Both the position numbers and the translations under genes were made by a program. Shown in pieces: positions 36,068 to 45,376 of a stretch of DNA of 64,000 bases. The stretch's first letter is position 1; every line of letters begins with the position of its first letter. Location of the stretch: positions 558,001 through 622,000 of the forward strand of contig NZ_JABJRC010000002.1 in NCBI RefSeq assembly GCF_013131805.1, read 5' to 3'. This DNA is from Kribbella sandramycini. GTDB taxonomy: Bacteria; Actinomycetota; Actinomycetes; Propionibacteriales; Kribbellaceae. The notes under the pieces are model-generated. The model did no database searches, had not been told where the DNA came from, and worked only from the letters and a program-made list of their open reading frames with translations.

Positions 36068-36754
36068 ATGATCATCGCTGTTGACGGCCCGAGCGGTTCC
36101 GGCAAGTCGAGCACCGCCCGGGGGGTGGCCGACCGGCTCGGACTGCGGTTCCTGGACACGGGAGCGACGTACCGGGCCGTGACGTGGTCGGCGATCCAGC
36201 ACGGCCTGGATCTCGACGACACCGCCGCCGTCGCACAGCGCGCCCGGGAGCTGCGGCTCGAGCTGAGCACCGACCCGCTGCACCAGTACGTGATCGCCGA
36301 CGGCACCGACATCACCGCCGCCATCCGCGAGCCGGGGATCAGCGAGCGGGTCAGCAAGATCGCCACGAATCTCGACGTCCGGGCCGAGCTGATCCGGCGG
36401 CAGCGGGCCATCATCGACGACGCGCAGCCCAGCGGCGGCATCGTCGTCGAGGGCCGTGACATCGCGACCGTGGTCGCCACCGACGCCGAGCTGAAGGTGC
36501 TGCTGACCGCCGACCAGGAGGCCCGGATGGCCCGCCGCGGCGCCGAGCTGGCCGTCGGCTCGATCACCGCCGAGCAGCTGCGCGACCAGATCGTCCGCCG
36601 CGACGCCGACGACTCGACGGTCTCGGAGTTCCAGGTCGCCTCCGACGGCGCCGTCACCATCGACTCCACGTTCATGACCCTCGAAGAGGTCGTCGAGACG
36701 ATCAGCCGGCTCGCTACCGAGGCTGTCGCCGCTGCCGAGAGTCATGACCGCTGA
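36068..36754 (+). CDS. cmk: Cytidylate kinase
   Basis: The 228-residue kinase phosphorylates CMP/dCMP with ATP. It has P-loop AVDGPSGSGKSSTARGVA at about 4-21, LDTGATYRAVTW for CMP recognition, GIVVEGRDIATVV and the LID-region KVLLTADQEARMARR. The length is typical. ATG 36068 gives the standard MIIAVDGPSGSGKS start. It overlaps the acyltransferase gene by 11 bases. The cmk-plsC-der order is conserved in actinobacteria. Confidence 0.95.
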   Translation: MIIAVDGPSGSGKSSTARGVADRLGLRFLDTGATYRAVTWSAIQHGLDLDDTAAVAQRARELRLELSTDPLHQYVIADGTDITAAIREPGISERVSKIATNLDVRAELIRRQRAIIDDAQPSGGIVVEGRDIATVVATDAELKVLLTADQEARMARRGAELAVGSITAEQLRDQIVRRDADDSTVSEFQVASDGAVTIDSTFMTLEEVVETISRLATEAVAAAESHDR

Positions 36755-37472
36755 GCTGACCGGGCACCGCGACCTGCCCCGGACCGACGACGTCCGGCCG
36801 ATGCCGTATCGGCTCGGCCTGGTGGTGCGGGCCGGCGTCCGGGCGTACTTCGGGCGCCGCTACGAGATCGTCGTCCACCGCGAGGAGCTGTTCCCGCGGG
36901 TCGGGCCGGTGCTGATGACGCCGAACCACCTGAGCCTGCTCGACGGGCCGCTGCTCGGCGCGATCTCACCCCGGATGCTGCACCAGCTCGCCAAGATCGA
37001 GGCGTTCGGCGGGCTGCAGGGCCAGTTCCTGCACCGGGTCGGGCAGATCGCGATCGACCGGTCGACCTACGACAACCTCGCGATCCGCAAGTCGATCCGG
37101 GTGCTGCGCGACGGGCGGGTGCTGAACATCTACCCCGAGGGCACCCGGGGGGCCGGCGATTTCGGCCGGATCCGGCTCGGGGCGGCGTACCTGGCGATGG
37201 TCACCGGCGCGCCGATCCTGCCGGTCGCGCTGCTCGGGACGCGGCTCCCGGGCGGTGACGTGGAGCGGTACCCGCCGGCCGGGAGCCGGATCGACGTGGT
37301 GTACGGCGAGCCGTTCACGGTCGACCGCGTATCCTTTCCCAGGCGGCACTCCGACGTACGGGCGGTGGCCGACCAGATCGGCGACGTGCTGCGTGCCCAT
37401 GTCCAGGCCGCCGTCGCAGCCACCGGCCACCCGCTCCCGGGTGCGCCAGACAAGAAGGACCCTGATGACTGA
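36744..37472 (+). CDS. 1-acyl-sn-glycerol-3-phosphate acyltransferase-like protein (PlsC family)
   Basis: The 242-residue membrane-associated acyltransferase has the catalytic NHLSLLDG (H-x4-D) near residues 61-68 and the phosphate-binding NIYPEGTRG near residue 130. It would acylate lysophosphatidate or a related acceptor in phospholipid synthesis. ATG 36744 lies inside the end of cmk, and the stop lies 8 bases inside der, so all three are translationally coupled. Confidence 0.88.
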   Translation: MTAELTGHRDLPRTDDVRPMPYRLGLVVRAGVRAYFGRRYEIVVHREELFPRVGPVLMTPNHLSLLDGPLLGAISPRMLHQLAKIEAFGGLQGQFLHRVGQIAIDRSTYDNLAIRKSIRVLRDGRVLNIYPEGTRGAGDFGRIRLGAAYLAMVTGAPILPVALLGTRLPGGDVERYPPAGSRIDVVYGEPFTVDRVSFPRRHSDVRAVADQIGDVLRAHVQAAVAATGHPLPGAPDKKDPDD

Positions 37473-38844
37473 CCTGCCCACGGGCTACGAGTTCGCCGAG
37501 CCCACCCACGACGAGGAGGACACCGGCCCGCTGCCGGTGCTCGCCATCGTCGGCCGGCCGAATGTGGGCAAGTCCACGCTCGTCAACCGGATCATCGGCC
37601 GTCGCGAGGCCGTCGTCGAGGACACCCCGGGCGTCACCCGGGACCGCGTCTCCTACGACGCCGACTGGGCCGGCCGCAGCTTCACCGTCGTCGACACCGG
37701 CGGCTGGGACCCGGACGCCGTCGGCCTGGCCGCCCTGGTCGCCGCCCAGGCCGAGGTTGCGATCAACGCGGCCGACGCCGTCCTGTTCGTGGTTGACGCG
37801 ACCGTCGGGATCACCGACGCCGACGAGGCCGTCGTCCGGGTACTGCGCAAATCCGGTAAGCCGGTCGTGCTGGCGGCCAACAAGGTGGACGACCAGCGGG
37901 TCGAGTCCGAGGCGATGAACCTGTGGGGGCTCGGCATCGGCGAGCCGTTCCCGATCTCGGCCATGCACGGCCGGGGGACCGGTGACATGCTCGACGCCGT
38001 CCTGGCCGCGCTGCCCGAGGCGCCGCCCGAGCGCGACGCCGCCACCGGCGGCCCGCGCCGGGTCGCGATCGTCGGCAAACCGAACGTCGGCAAGTCCTCG
38101 CTGCTGAACAAGGTCGCCAAGGAGGACCGCGTCGTCGTCAGCGACATGGCCGGCACCACGGTCGACCCGGTCGACGAGCTGATCACGCTGGCCGGCAAGG
38201 AGTGGCGGTTCATCGACACCGCCGGTATCCGCCGCAAGGTGAAGAACGCGCAGGGCCACGAGTACTACGCCTCCCTGCGCACCAACGCCGCCATCGAGCG
38301 CGCCGAGGTGGTCGTCGTCGTCATCGACGCCTCCGAGCCGATGACCGAGCAGGACCTGCGGATCATGAACGCCGTCGAAGAGGCCGGCAAGGCCCTCGTC
38401 ATCGCCTACAACAAGTGGGACCTGGTCGACGAGGACCGCCGCTACTACCTGGAGAAGGAGATCGACCGCGAGCTCGTCCAGTTCCGCTGGGCCCCGCGGG
38501 TCAACATCTCCGCCCTCACCGGCCGGCACATGGAAAAGATGGTCCCGGCCATCGAGGCCGCCCTCGAAGGCTGGCAGACCCGCGTCCCCACCGGCCAGCT
38601 GAACGCCTTCCTCGGCCGCCTCGTCGCCGCCCACCCGCACCCGGTCCGCTCCGGCAAACAGCCCAAGATCCTCTTCGGCACCCAAGCCACCACCATGCCC
38701 CCCACCTTCGCCATCTTCACCTCCGGCGCCATCGAACCCTCCTACCAGCGCTTCATCGAACGCCGCCTCCGCGAAGACTTCGGCTTCGTCGGCAGCCCCG
38801 TCCACGTCCAGATCCGAGCCCGCCAGAAGAACAAGAAGAAGTAA
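37465..38844 (+). CDS. der: Ribosome-assembly GTPase Der (EngA)
   Basis: The 459-residue tandem GTPase acts in 50S subunit assembly. First G domain: [14 protein letters not shown] near residue 30, DTGGW and NKVDD. Second: [13 protein letters not shown] near residue 204, DTAGIRRK and NKWDLVD. A C-terminal KH-like domain ends in a basic RQKNKKK tail. An acidic N-terminal extension of about 25 residues precedes the first P-loop. ATG 37465 overlaps the acyltransferase stop. Confidence 0.96.
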   Translation: MTDLPTGYEFAEPTHDEEDTGPLPVLAIVGRPNVGKSTLVNRIIGRREAVVEDTPGVTRDRVSYDADWAGRSFTVVDTGGWDPDAVGLAALVAAQAEVAINAADAVLFVVDATVGITDADEAVVRVLRKSGKPVVLAANKVDDQRVESEAMNLWGLGIGEPFPISAMHGRGTGDMLDAVLAALPEAPPERDAATGGPRRVAIVGKPNVGKSSLLNKVAKEDRVVVSDMAGTTVDPVDELITLAGKEWRFIDTAGIRRKVKNAQGHEYYASLRTNAAIERAEVVVVVIDASEPMTEQDLRIMNAVEEAGKALVIAYNKWDLVDEDRRYYLEKEIDRELVQFRWAPRVNISALTGRHMEKMVPAIEAALEGWQTRVPTGQLNAFLGRLVAAHPHPVRSGKQPKILFGTQATTMPPTFAIFTSGAIEPSYQRFIERRLREDFGFVGSPVHVQIRARQKNKKK

Positions 38845-38857
38845 CCCCACCCCGGTC

Positions 38858-38888
38858 AGAACCACCCCTGAACATGGGGTAAGGTTCT
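38858..38888 (+). terminator. Terminator after der
   Basis: The stem AGAACC-ACCCC (38858-38868) pairs with GGGGT (38876-38880) and GGTTCT (38883-38888) across a 2-base bulge, followed by a pyrimidine-rich stretch. It separates der from the tRNA gene. Confidence 0.65.
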
Positions 38889-38915
38889 TCCTGCTCGCTT
38901 CTTCGAAACGAGTAT

Positions 38916-38989
38916 CGGGCCGTGGCGTAGTTTGGTAACGCGTTCGGCTGGGGGCCGAAAGATCGCAGGTTCAAATCCTGTCGGCCCGA
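38916..38989 (+). tRNA. tRNA-Pro (anticodon GGG)
   Basis: The cloverleaf is complete. The acceptor stem CGGGCCG (38916-38922) pairs with CGGCCCG (38982-38988), discriminator A at 38989. The D-stem is GCG/CGC. The anticodon stem TTCGG/CCGAA encloses loop CTGGGGG with anticodon GGG. The T-arm is GCAGG-TTCAAAT-CCTGT. CCA is not encoded. It lies 71 bases after der. Confidence 0.95.
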
Positions 38990-38996
38990 CCCCCGA

Positions 38997-39031
38997 AAAG
39001 AAGGGCACCGATACTGTCGGTGCCCTTCTTT
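38997..39031 (+). terminator. Strong terminator after tRNA-Pro
   Basis: A perfect 15-bp stem (AAAGAAGGGCACCGA at 38997-39011, complement at 39017-39031) with a 5-base loop starts 8 bases after the tRNA. The 3' arm ends CTTCTTT, giving the T-rich tail. Confidence 0.92.
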
Positions 39032-39042
39032 GGTTTGTCCCC

Positions 39043-39834
39043 ATGGGTACCTCGGGGGATCGACGCAGCTGGACCGACAACGACCTGTGCGCCGTGATGA
39101 AGGACTGTCACTCCTGGCGCGGAGTCGCGCGAGCCTTAGGTCTGAAGGGGACGTCAGCCGGCGTCATCCGAACAGTGAAACGGCATGCCACCCGGCTCGA
39201 GCTGGACTCGTCGCACTTCACCGGGCAGCGCGCGTGGTCGGACAGCCGGCTTCGGCAAGCGGTGCCGACAGCAACTTGTTGGGCCGATGTGCTCGCTGCG
39301 CTCGGCGTGATCGACAACGGCGCGAACCGAGCACGCGTCAAAGGGCACGCCATCCGCCTCGGCCTGGACTGTGCACACTTCGTCGGTCCTCGGCGTCCTG
39401 CTCCGGACGAGGAGGTCTTCGCCGGCGCCGTTCGCCTCGATGCGCTTCGCTACGCGGCCCCGGCGGTCGCCATGGCCTGGTTCACCATGCGCGGCTGCGC
39501 TGTCGCGCTGCCGATCGAGCCCCAGGAGTACGACCTGCTGGTGAGCACGCCCAACGGCGTGCAACGCGTCCAGGTCAAGACATGCGCCGCGCGTAACAGC
39601 AAGGGCTACTGGGGTGTAGGTATCGGCCGTCGTCCGTACGTCCTCGACAAGACCGCGAGCAAGATGCCCTACGACCCGGAGTTGATCGACCTGTTCTTCA
39701 TCGTGCTCGGCGACGGCAGGATCTATCTGATTCCGACGTCCGTGCTGGCCGGGCGGATCAGCATCTACGCCGAGACCTATCCGCAGTACCTCGTCGGCGA
39801 TGCGTCCAGCTTGCTGCGGGGCGCCGCTGGGTAG
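39043..39834 (+). CDS. PD-(D/E)XK endonuclease, group I intron-associated type
   Basis: The 263-residue protein has two tandem copies of a small DNA-binding unit (about 7-55 and 63-110, pattern W-x5-L..AV..-W..V...LGL-..R.K.HA.RL.LD..HF.G). The C-terminal nuclease fold follows, with E-Y-D164 in PQEYDLLVS and RVQVKT (Q177-x-K179), a PD-(D/E)XK core with Gln in the middle. This combination matches the intron-associated endonuclease family found as free-standing mobile genes. It starts only 12 bases after the tRNA-Pro terminator with no clear ribosome site, so it may be leaderless. No intron is visible around it. Confidence 0.75.
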   Translation: MGTSGDRRSWTDNDLCAVMKDCHSWRGVARALGLKGTSAGVIRTVKRHATRLELDSSHFTGQRAWSDSRLRQAVPTATCWADVLAALGVIDNGANRARVKGHAIRLGLDCAHFVGPRRPAPDEEVFAGAVRLDALRYAAPAVAMAWFTMRGCAVALPIEPQEYDLLVSTPNGVQRVQVKTCAARNSKGYWGVGIGRRPYVLDKTASKMPYDPELIDLFFIVLGDGRIYLIPTSVLAGRISIYAETYPQYLVGDASSLLRGAAG

Positions 39835-39835
39835 C

Positions 39836-39853
39836 GACGCCCCGCAGGGCGTC
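39836..39853. terminator. Short hairpin between convergent genes
   Basis: GACGCCC (39836-39842) and GGGCGTC (39847-39853) form a 7-bp stem with a 4-base loop, between the endonuclease and exporter stops. It is the only candidate terminator in the 17-base gap. Confidence 0.5.
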
Positions 39854-42026
39854 AGTGGACGTCGGCGAGTTGTTTTTCGGTGGGGTTGGGGTCGGGGCGG
39901 AGGGATTCGCCTTCGATGTCGACGTTGGGGGTGAGGCGGTCGAGCCAGCGGGGGAACCACCAGGCGGCGCGGCCGAGGAGGGAGAGGACGGCGGGGACGA
40001 GGGTCATCCGGACGACGAAGGCGTCGATCAGGACGCCGATGGTGAGGCCGAAGCCGATGGCTTTGATGATCGGGTCGTGGACGAGGATGAAGCCGGCGAA
40101 GACCGAGGCCATGATGAGGGCGGCGGCGGTGACGACGCGGGCGCCGTGGCCGAGGCCCTCGACGGTGGCGGCGGTGGCCTCCTTGCCGTGCACGAATTCT
40201 TCGCGGACGCGGGAGACGATGAAGACCTCGTAGTCCATCGCCAGGCCGAACAGGATGCCCATCATGATGATCGGCAGGAAGCTGACCATCGGGCCCGGGT
40301 TGTCGATCCCGAACAGGCTCGCCAGGTGGCCCTGCTGGAAGACCGCGACCGTGATGCCGAAGGTCGCGCCGATCGTCAGCACGAAGCCGAGCGTCGCCTT
40401 CAGCGGCACCAGGATCGAGCGGAACGCGAGCAGGAGCAGCAGGAACGAGAGCCCGACGATCAGGCCGAGGTAGACCGGCAGCGCGTCGGCCAGCTTCTGC
40501 GAGACGTCGACGCCGACGGCGGTGTTACCGGTGACGGCGATCGTCGCGCCGCCGGTCTCCAGCGGCTTCACCGTGGCCCGCACGTTCTTGACCAGCTTGC
40601 TCGTCGCCTCGGTGGCCGGCCCGCTCTTCGGGATGATCTGCAGCAGCCGCGTCGTACCGTCCTGGCTGGCCGCGGCCGGCTGTGCGGCGGCGACGTCCGG
40701 CAGCGTGGAGACCTGGCCGAGCACCTGCTTGACCAGCGCGTCCGAGCGCGCCGGGTCGTTGCTCTTGACGACGACGACCAGCGGCCCGTTCGCGCCCGGA
40801 CCGAACGCCTCTGCCGTCAGGTCGTAGGCGACCCGCTGATGGGAGCCCGCGGCCGCCGACGCGCCGTCCGGCAGCGCGAGCTGCATGTCCTTGGCCGGGA
40901 TCGCCAGCAAGCCGAGCCCAACGATGCCCACAGCAACGATCGGCACCCGGAAGCGGGTCACGAACCGGCCCCAGCGGAAGCCGAAGCCCTCCTTCGGGAC
41001 GACGGCCGCCGGCGCCTTGCGGATCTTCCGCGGCAGCACCCGGTCCCCGACGAAGCCGAGGATGGCCGGCAGCAGCGTCAACGCGACCAGCACTGCGGTC
41101 AGCACCGTCGCGGCGGCCGCGATCCCCATCGCGGTCAGGAACGGTACGCCGACCACCGACAACCCGGCCAGCGCGATCACCACGGTCGCCCCGGCGAACA
41201 GCACGGCCGAGCCGGCGGTCGCCGTCGCCCGCGCCACCGACTCCTCGGTGTCCATGCCCTCGGCGAGCTGCGTGCGGTGCCGCGAGCTGATGAAGAGCGC
41301 GTAGTCGATGCCGACCGCCAGACCGAGCATCAGCGCCAGGATCGGCCCGGTCGACGAGACGTCGGTGAACGCCGTCACGATGAACAGACCGGCCATCCCG
41401 GCCGCGACGCCGAGCAGCGCGGTCAGCAGCGTCATCCCGGCCGCGACCAGCGAGCCGAACGTGATGACGAGGACGAGCGCCGCGATCACGACGCCGATCA
41501 CCTCGGTGATCCCGAGCTCGGGGACGCCGCCGACGATCTGGCCGCCCGGCACGACCTGCAGGTCGCCGTTGCTCAGCTTCGCCAGCCCGTCGTACGCCTC
41601 GGTGCTCGCCTTCGGCAGCTCGTCGGCGGGCTTGGCGAACTGGACGCTGATCAGGCCGGTCCGCCCGTCCGGGCTGATCGCCTTGCTGGTGAACGGGTCG
41701 ATCGCGGCCACGACGTCCGGCAGCTTCGCCACCTTCGCGGCGGTCGCGCCGACAGCGGCCTGGACGGCGGGATCGGTGAGCTGCTTGCCCTCCGGCGCCT
41801 TGACGACGACGGTGGACGACGCCCCGCTGGCGGCCGGGAGGTCGCTCTTCAGGGCGTCGAGCGCCCGCTGCGACTCGGTCCCAGGGATCGAGAAGGTGTT
41901 CGTCGTCGAGCCGCCGAGGGTCAGCGCGCCGACACCCAGCGCGACGATGATCACCCCCCAGATCGCGGCGACGAGCCGCCGGCGCTGGTAGGAGAACCGG
42001 CCGAGCCGGTACAGGAGGTTGGCCAT
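39852..42026 (-). CDS. MMPL/RND-family transporter
   Basis: The 724-residue membrane protein has the MMPL layout: helix 1 (about 15-38), outer loop (to about 170), five helices (about 175-330), then helix 7 (about 355-375), a second outer loop, and five C-terminal helices. Signature segments include GLAVGIDYALFISSRHR and GILFGLAMDYEVFIVSRVREE, the Asp-Tyr pairs used in proton coupling. These pumps export lipids or drugs. It follows a TetR regulator on the same strand by 89 bases, which suggests inducible efflux. Confidence 0.92.
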   Translation of the reverse strand: MANLLYRLGRFSYQRRRLVAAIWGVIIVALGVGALTLGGSTTNTFSIPGTESQRALDALKSDLPAASGASSTVVVKAPEGKQLTDPAVQAAVGATAAKVAKLPDVVAAIDPFTSKAISPDGRTGLISVQFAKPADELPKASTEAYDGLAKLSNGDLQVVPGGQIVGGVPELGITEVIGVVIAALVLVITFGSLVAAGMTLLTALLGVAAGMAGLFIVTAFTDVSSTGPILALMLGLAVGIDYALFISSRHRTQLAEGMDTEESVARATATAGSAVLFAGATVVIALAGLSVVGVPFLTAMGIAAAATVLTAVLVALTLLPAILGFVGDRVLPRKIRKAPAAVVPKEGFGFRWGRFVTRFRVPIVAVGIVGLGLLAIPAKDMQLALPDGASAAAGSHQRVAYDLTAEAFGPGANGPLVVVVKSNDPARSDALVKQVLGQVSTLPDVAAAQPAAASQDGTTRLLQIIPKSGPATEATSKLVKNVRATVKPLETGGATIAVTGNTAVGVDVSQKLADALPVYLGLIVGLSFLLLLLAFRSILVPLKATLGFVLTIGATFGITVAVFQQGHLASLFGIDNPGPMVSFLPIIMMGILFGLAMDYEVFIVSRVREEFVHGKEATAATVEGLGHGARVVTAAALIMASVFAGFILVHDPIIKAIGFGLTIGVLIDAFVVRMTLVPAVLSLLGRAAWWFPRWLDRLTPNVDIEGESLRPDPNPTEKQLADVH

Positions 42027-42115
42027 CGGAAGCGCATCCGTTCGGTCGCGTGCGGGCAGGGGCCGGCCGCCCGTCGTACCCGGCGGGCCGGTGGATCAGT
42101 GCTGCGGTGGGTGGA

Positions 42116-42658
42116 TCAGCTGGGTCTGAGCAGTCGGCGCAGCCCGACGTCGCCGAGGCGGCGCAGCTCCGCCTCGGTGTGTTCGCCGGGATGCCGGCAC
42201 TCGCCCATCAGCCCGCTCAGCGCGAACCCGGCCAGGCCGAGCTCGAGCGGGTCGTCGGAACCGGCCAGCAACCGCTGCAACTGGATGCCGTCGGCCACGA
42301 GCTGCGCGATCTCCGGGATCTCGTAGATCACCGGGATGACCTCCTGGACGACGTCCATCACGCCGCGGTAGCGGACCGCCATCTCGATGAACTCGGTGAT
42401 CGCGAACTCCTGCGCCGCGTCCCGCGACATGTCCCGAGCGGTCGCGACCACGCGGGCCAGATCCGCGGCGGCCGGCTCCAGCACGGCTGCCAGCACCGCG
42501 GTTTTACCGGCGAAGTGGTAGAGCACCGTCGCCTTCGAGCACCCCGCCGCGGTCGCGATGTCCTGCAGCGACACCGCGCCGAACCCGCGCTCCTGGAAGA
42601 GCCCCATCGCCTGGCGCACGATCTCGTGCCGGGTGCGCTCGCGAGCCGGAGTGGTCAT
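42116..42658 (-). CDS. TetR/AcrR-family repressor of the MMPL exporter
   Basis: The 180-residue protein has an N-terminal TetR DNA-binding domain (about 5-55, REIV..AMGLFQERGFGAVSLQDIATAAGCSKATVLYHFAGKTAVL) and a C-terminal helical ligand domain. ATG 42658 (MTTPARER) is chosen over an earlier in-frame start, which would read through the operator palindrome at 42671-42707. The exporter gene lies immediately downstream, so ligand binding by TetR should switch on efflux. Confidence 0.9.
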   Translation of the reverse strand: MTTPARERTRHEIVRQAMGLFQERGFGAVSLQDIATAAGCSKATVLYHFAGKTAVLAAVLEPAAADLARVVATARDMSRDAAQEFAITEFIEMAVRYRGVMDVVQEVIPVIYEIPEIAQLVADGIQLQRLLAGSDDPLELGLAGFALSGLMGECRHPGEHTEAELRRLGDVGLRRLLRPS

Positions 42659-42670
42659 ACCCCCACCATG

Positions 42671-42707
42671 CCTGACCGATCGGCCAGTATTCAACCGATC
42701 GGTCAGG
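42671..42707. promoter_or_regulatory. TetR operator palindrome
   Basis: Perfect 13-base inverted repeat: CCTGACCGATCGG (42671-42683) and CCGATCGGTCAGG (42695-42707), separated by 11 bases. It lies 13 bases upstream of the TetR start codon, as expected for autoregulation. Each arm also contains the self-complementary CCGATCGG, so two repressor dimers could bind. Confidence 0.85.
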
Positions 42708-42724
42708 ATTGTGCCCCGGATCAC

Positions 42725-45256
42725 TCAGCTCGGCGGGCACCACGGGCTGTCGGGGTCGTTACCGCGCTTACCGCAGAAGCCGACCTGGCGCGGGGGCTGC
42801 TGGCCTTCGATGTGCTGAACGGAGACGAGCTTGTCGAGCGGGACGTTCTGGTCGACGCGGCCACCGAAGTCGATCTTGCCGCTCTCGCCGTCCAGCGCCG
42901 CCTTGCCGTGGATGCTGCTCAGTCCGTGCCAGACGGCAGCCGCGGTCAGCGGCGTACCGGGGGCGGAGTCCTGCAGCTGGCCGATCGCCTTGAGGAAGAG
43001 GTTGACAGCGTCGAAGGCGAGCGCCGCGTGCCCGTCGAGCGACGAGTTCTTCACCTTCTCGCACTCCTCGGGGAACAGCTTGCGCGGCGGCGTGGAGCCG
43101 CAGACGTCGTTCGCGCCTTCGAGCACCTTCGCGAAGTCCTCGGAGCGGCCCGCGAAGAAGATCATGCCCGGGTAGCCGCAGGCGGCCTCGCCGACGCTGC
43201 GGGCGCCCGGCCCGGACAGGCCCGCTGGTGCGGGGGAGGGGACGAACGGCACCTTCTGGACGGCGAACCCGGCCTGGCCGAACGAGGCGGCCGCGTCGTC
43301 GCGCAGGTTCTTGCTGTACTCGTCGGTCGGGTCCGAGGAGTAGACGACCCGGACCGACCGCGCGAGCCCGGTGGTCTGCGCGACATGCGAGCTGTACGCC
43401 GCCGCGATCGCGGCCTCCCGGCGGTTCTGCGGCCCGACCTGGTAGTAGAGCGGCGACTGCTCAGCCAGGATGTCGGCCGACAGTGTGGTCGCGACCATCG
43501 GCAGACCGACCCGGGTGAGCGCGTGGATCGTGGCGATGGTCGCCTGGCGGCTCTGGTCGAGCCCGGTCACGCCGACGATGGTCGGGTCGTCGCGAAGCAG
43601 CTCGGCGACCAGACCGACGACGGTCGGGCCGAACCGCATCCCGGACCCGGCGCTGGCCGGCAGAATCCGCAATACGGGATCGCTCTCGCCCTTCTTGTCG
43701 AGCTGGCGCCGCTGCGCGCTGGCCACGCCCTGGAGCGCCTCCCGTGCGTACTGCCGACCGCCTCCGCCGAGCAGCGCCGAAACGTGTACCAGCGTGACGA
43801 CACGCCGCTGCGGCGTCGCTGCATGGATGCGCTCGGCCTCCGCGTTCAGGTCAGCGATCGTGGTCAGGGTCTTGCGGACGTCGGTGTCCGGGATGCCGAA
43901 CGCGTAGCCGTGCGGTGCGATCCCGATGCACTCGCCGGTGACCTCACGGCGGAGCGTCTGCGCGTCCGGGTGTGAGCTGCTCAGGTCGCAGTGCGCCCGC
44001 TCCCACTCCTGTGTTGCGGCCCGCTGGACCAGCCCGAGCCCGCCCGCGAGCAGTGCGCCCACCACGCACGCCGCTACGGTCGCCCGGCGGCTTGCCCAGC
44101 GTGGCGGCTGCGGAACGCTGAAGTCGTACGCCGCCTCGTCCGGCTCGGCGCTCTCCTGCCGCGGGGCGGCCGGTACGTCGAGCGGGAGGTACCAGTCCGC
44201 GGCTCGGCGGCTGCGCTTGGCCTGGGCGAACCTGCGGACCCAGTTGTCGTAGGCGCGGGCCGGATCGCGCCGGGCGGGCGAGCCGTCGTAGTCCCGCCGC
44301 GGCGTGCCGGCCACCAGGAGCAGCGGGTCGAAGCTGCCGATCTCGTTCCGGACGTTGATGAGCGTGCGGATGAACCCGTCGCCGCAGTTGTCCGCACTCG
44401 CGCCGTCCAGGTAGGCGACGCAGTACGTCGTCCGTCGCCAGGCTCGCCGGCGCCAGAACCGCCGCCGGTAGGCAGACCGGAGATCGGTCAGGAACGCGTT
44501 GATCATCAGCTTGGCGATCTGCTCCGGGTTCTCGCGCTCCTTCCGCGGCTGAGCGAGCCGCAGTGCGAAGCCGGAGAAGGTGCCCGGGTCGGCCGGCGCC
44601 ATGTGCGGCTGGTGCAGCAGCCAGCGGTACTCCGGGCCGAGCACGCGCCAGGCCCGGAAGAAGGCGGCCGGAAAGACGTAGAGCGCCAGTACCTTCGCCA
44701 GAAACGGCACCCGTGCGTCCGACAGCACTTCGCTGCCCGGACCGCGGAGCGCCGTCCAGAGCGGTCCTCGGAGCAGTTCGCGGTTACGCAGCCGCTCGAT
44801 CAGTCGCCGCTCGTGCGGATCGTCGAGCCCTTTCCGTGTGTGCGTCGACTCCAGCAGCCAGTTGACCAGACTGAACCGGCGGAACGTGATCCGGAGATCG
44901 GTGGCGTTACTGGCAGCGGAGAACTCCTCGGCCAGCTTGACCAGGAGCCGGCGGTACGCCTCAGCCTCCTGCCAGCCAGGCCCGTCCCGCTCCATGTCCC
45001 GGCGCTCACTGCGCACATCCGCCCACAGCTGCGCCACGTCGACGTCCTCACGCAACACCTTGCCCGGACCGGCGCCGGCGAGGACCTGGTCCAGCTCGGC
45101 GCCGAATCCGGGCCGGTCGGAGCCGACCAGCCGCAGCACGGGGAGGCCGTCGCGGGACTTCGCCTTCTCCGGGCTCTCGCCTTTGCGTGGGCGCTGGACC
45201 AGGTTGCGGACCAGGCTGAACAACTCGCGGCAGTTCTCGAACCCAGCTGTTGGCAT
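42725..45256 (-). CDS. Transmembrane receptor-like protein with periplasmic-binding outer domain
   Basis: The 843-residue protein has a cytoplasmic part of about 385 residues. It starts LPVLRLVGSDRPGFGAELDQVL, where a P-loop NTPase would have its first strand, but no intact GxxxxGK[ST] is present. It contains helical segments and basic RRRFWRRRAWRR near 265. One membrane helix (about 390-408) leads to a large outer domain. That domain resembles branched-chain amino-acid/receptor-type periplasmic binding proteins (AELLRDDPTIVGVTGLDQSRQATIATIHALTRVGLPMVATT; ALAFDAVNLFLKAIGQL) and has many cysteines. No transport partners are adjacent. It could sense a ligand outside and act inside; the output is unknown. 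Confidence 0.7.
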   Translation of the reverse strand: MPTAGFENCRELFSLVRNLVQRPRKGESPEKAKSRDGLPVLRLVGSDRPGFGAELDQVLAGAGPGKVLREDVDVAQLWADVRSERRDMERDGPGWQEAEAYRRLLVKLAEEFSAASNATDLRITFRRFSLVNWLLESTHTRKGLDDPHERRLIERLRNRELLRGPLWTALRGPGSEVLSDARVPFLAKVLALYVFPAAFFRAWRVLGPEYRWLLHQPHMAPADPGTFSGFALRLAQPRKERENPEQIAKLMINAFLTDLRSAYRRRFWRRRAWRRTTYCVAYLDGASADNCGDGFIRTLINVRNEIGSFDPLLLVAGTPRRDYDGSPARRDPARAYDNWVRRFAQAKRSRRAADWYLPLDVPAAPRQESAEPDEAAYDFSVPQPPRWASRRATVAACVVGALLAGGLGLVQRAATQEWERAHCDLSSSHPDAQTLRREVTGECIGIAPHGYAFGIPDTDVRKTLTTIADLNAEAERIHAATPQRRVVTLVHVSALLGGGGRQYAREALQGVASAQRRQLDKKGESDPVLRILPASAGSGMRFGPTVVGLVAELLRDDPTIVGVTGLDQSRQATIATIHALTRVGLPMVATTLSADILAEQSPLYYQVGPQNRREAAIAAAYSSHVAQTTGLARSVRVVYSSDPTDEYSKNLRDDAAASFGQAGFAVQKVPFVPSPAPAGLSGPGARSVGEAACGYPGMIFFAGRSEDFAKVLEGANDVCGSTPPRKLFPEECEKVKNSSLDGHAALAFDAVNLFLKAIGQLQDSAPGTPLTAAAVWHGLSSIHGKAALDGESGKIDFGGRVDQNVPLDKLVSVQHIEGQQPPRQVGFCGKRGNDPDSPWCPPS

Positions 45257-45376
45257 GGTCTCCCCACTGACGCCTCAGTTACAGCCCTGGCCGAAAAGGA
45301 TGCGTCACGCTGAGCGATCGGTCCAGCACTTGGCATGAGTAGGACGTGCGGTCAGCTCGGAGGCGATAATGGGCGC

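Noticed and set aside
38932..39042. N-terminal extension of the endonuclease gene into the tRNA
   Set aside because: It would translate the tRNA and its terminator. ATG 39043 is the first start after them.
38970..39860. Attachment-site duplication of the tRNA-Pro 3' end
   Set aside because: I looked for a second copy of the CGGCCCG-containing end downstream of the endonuclease and saw none.
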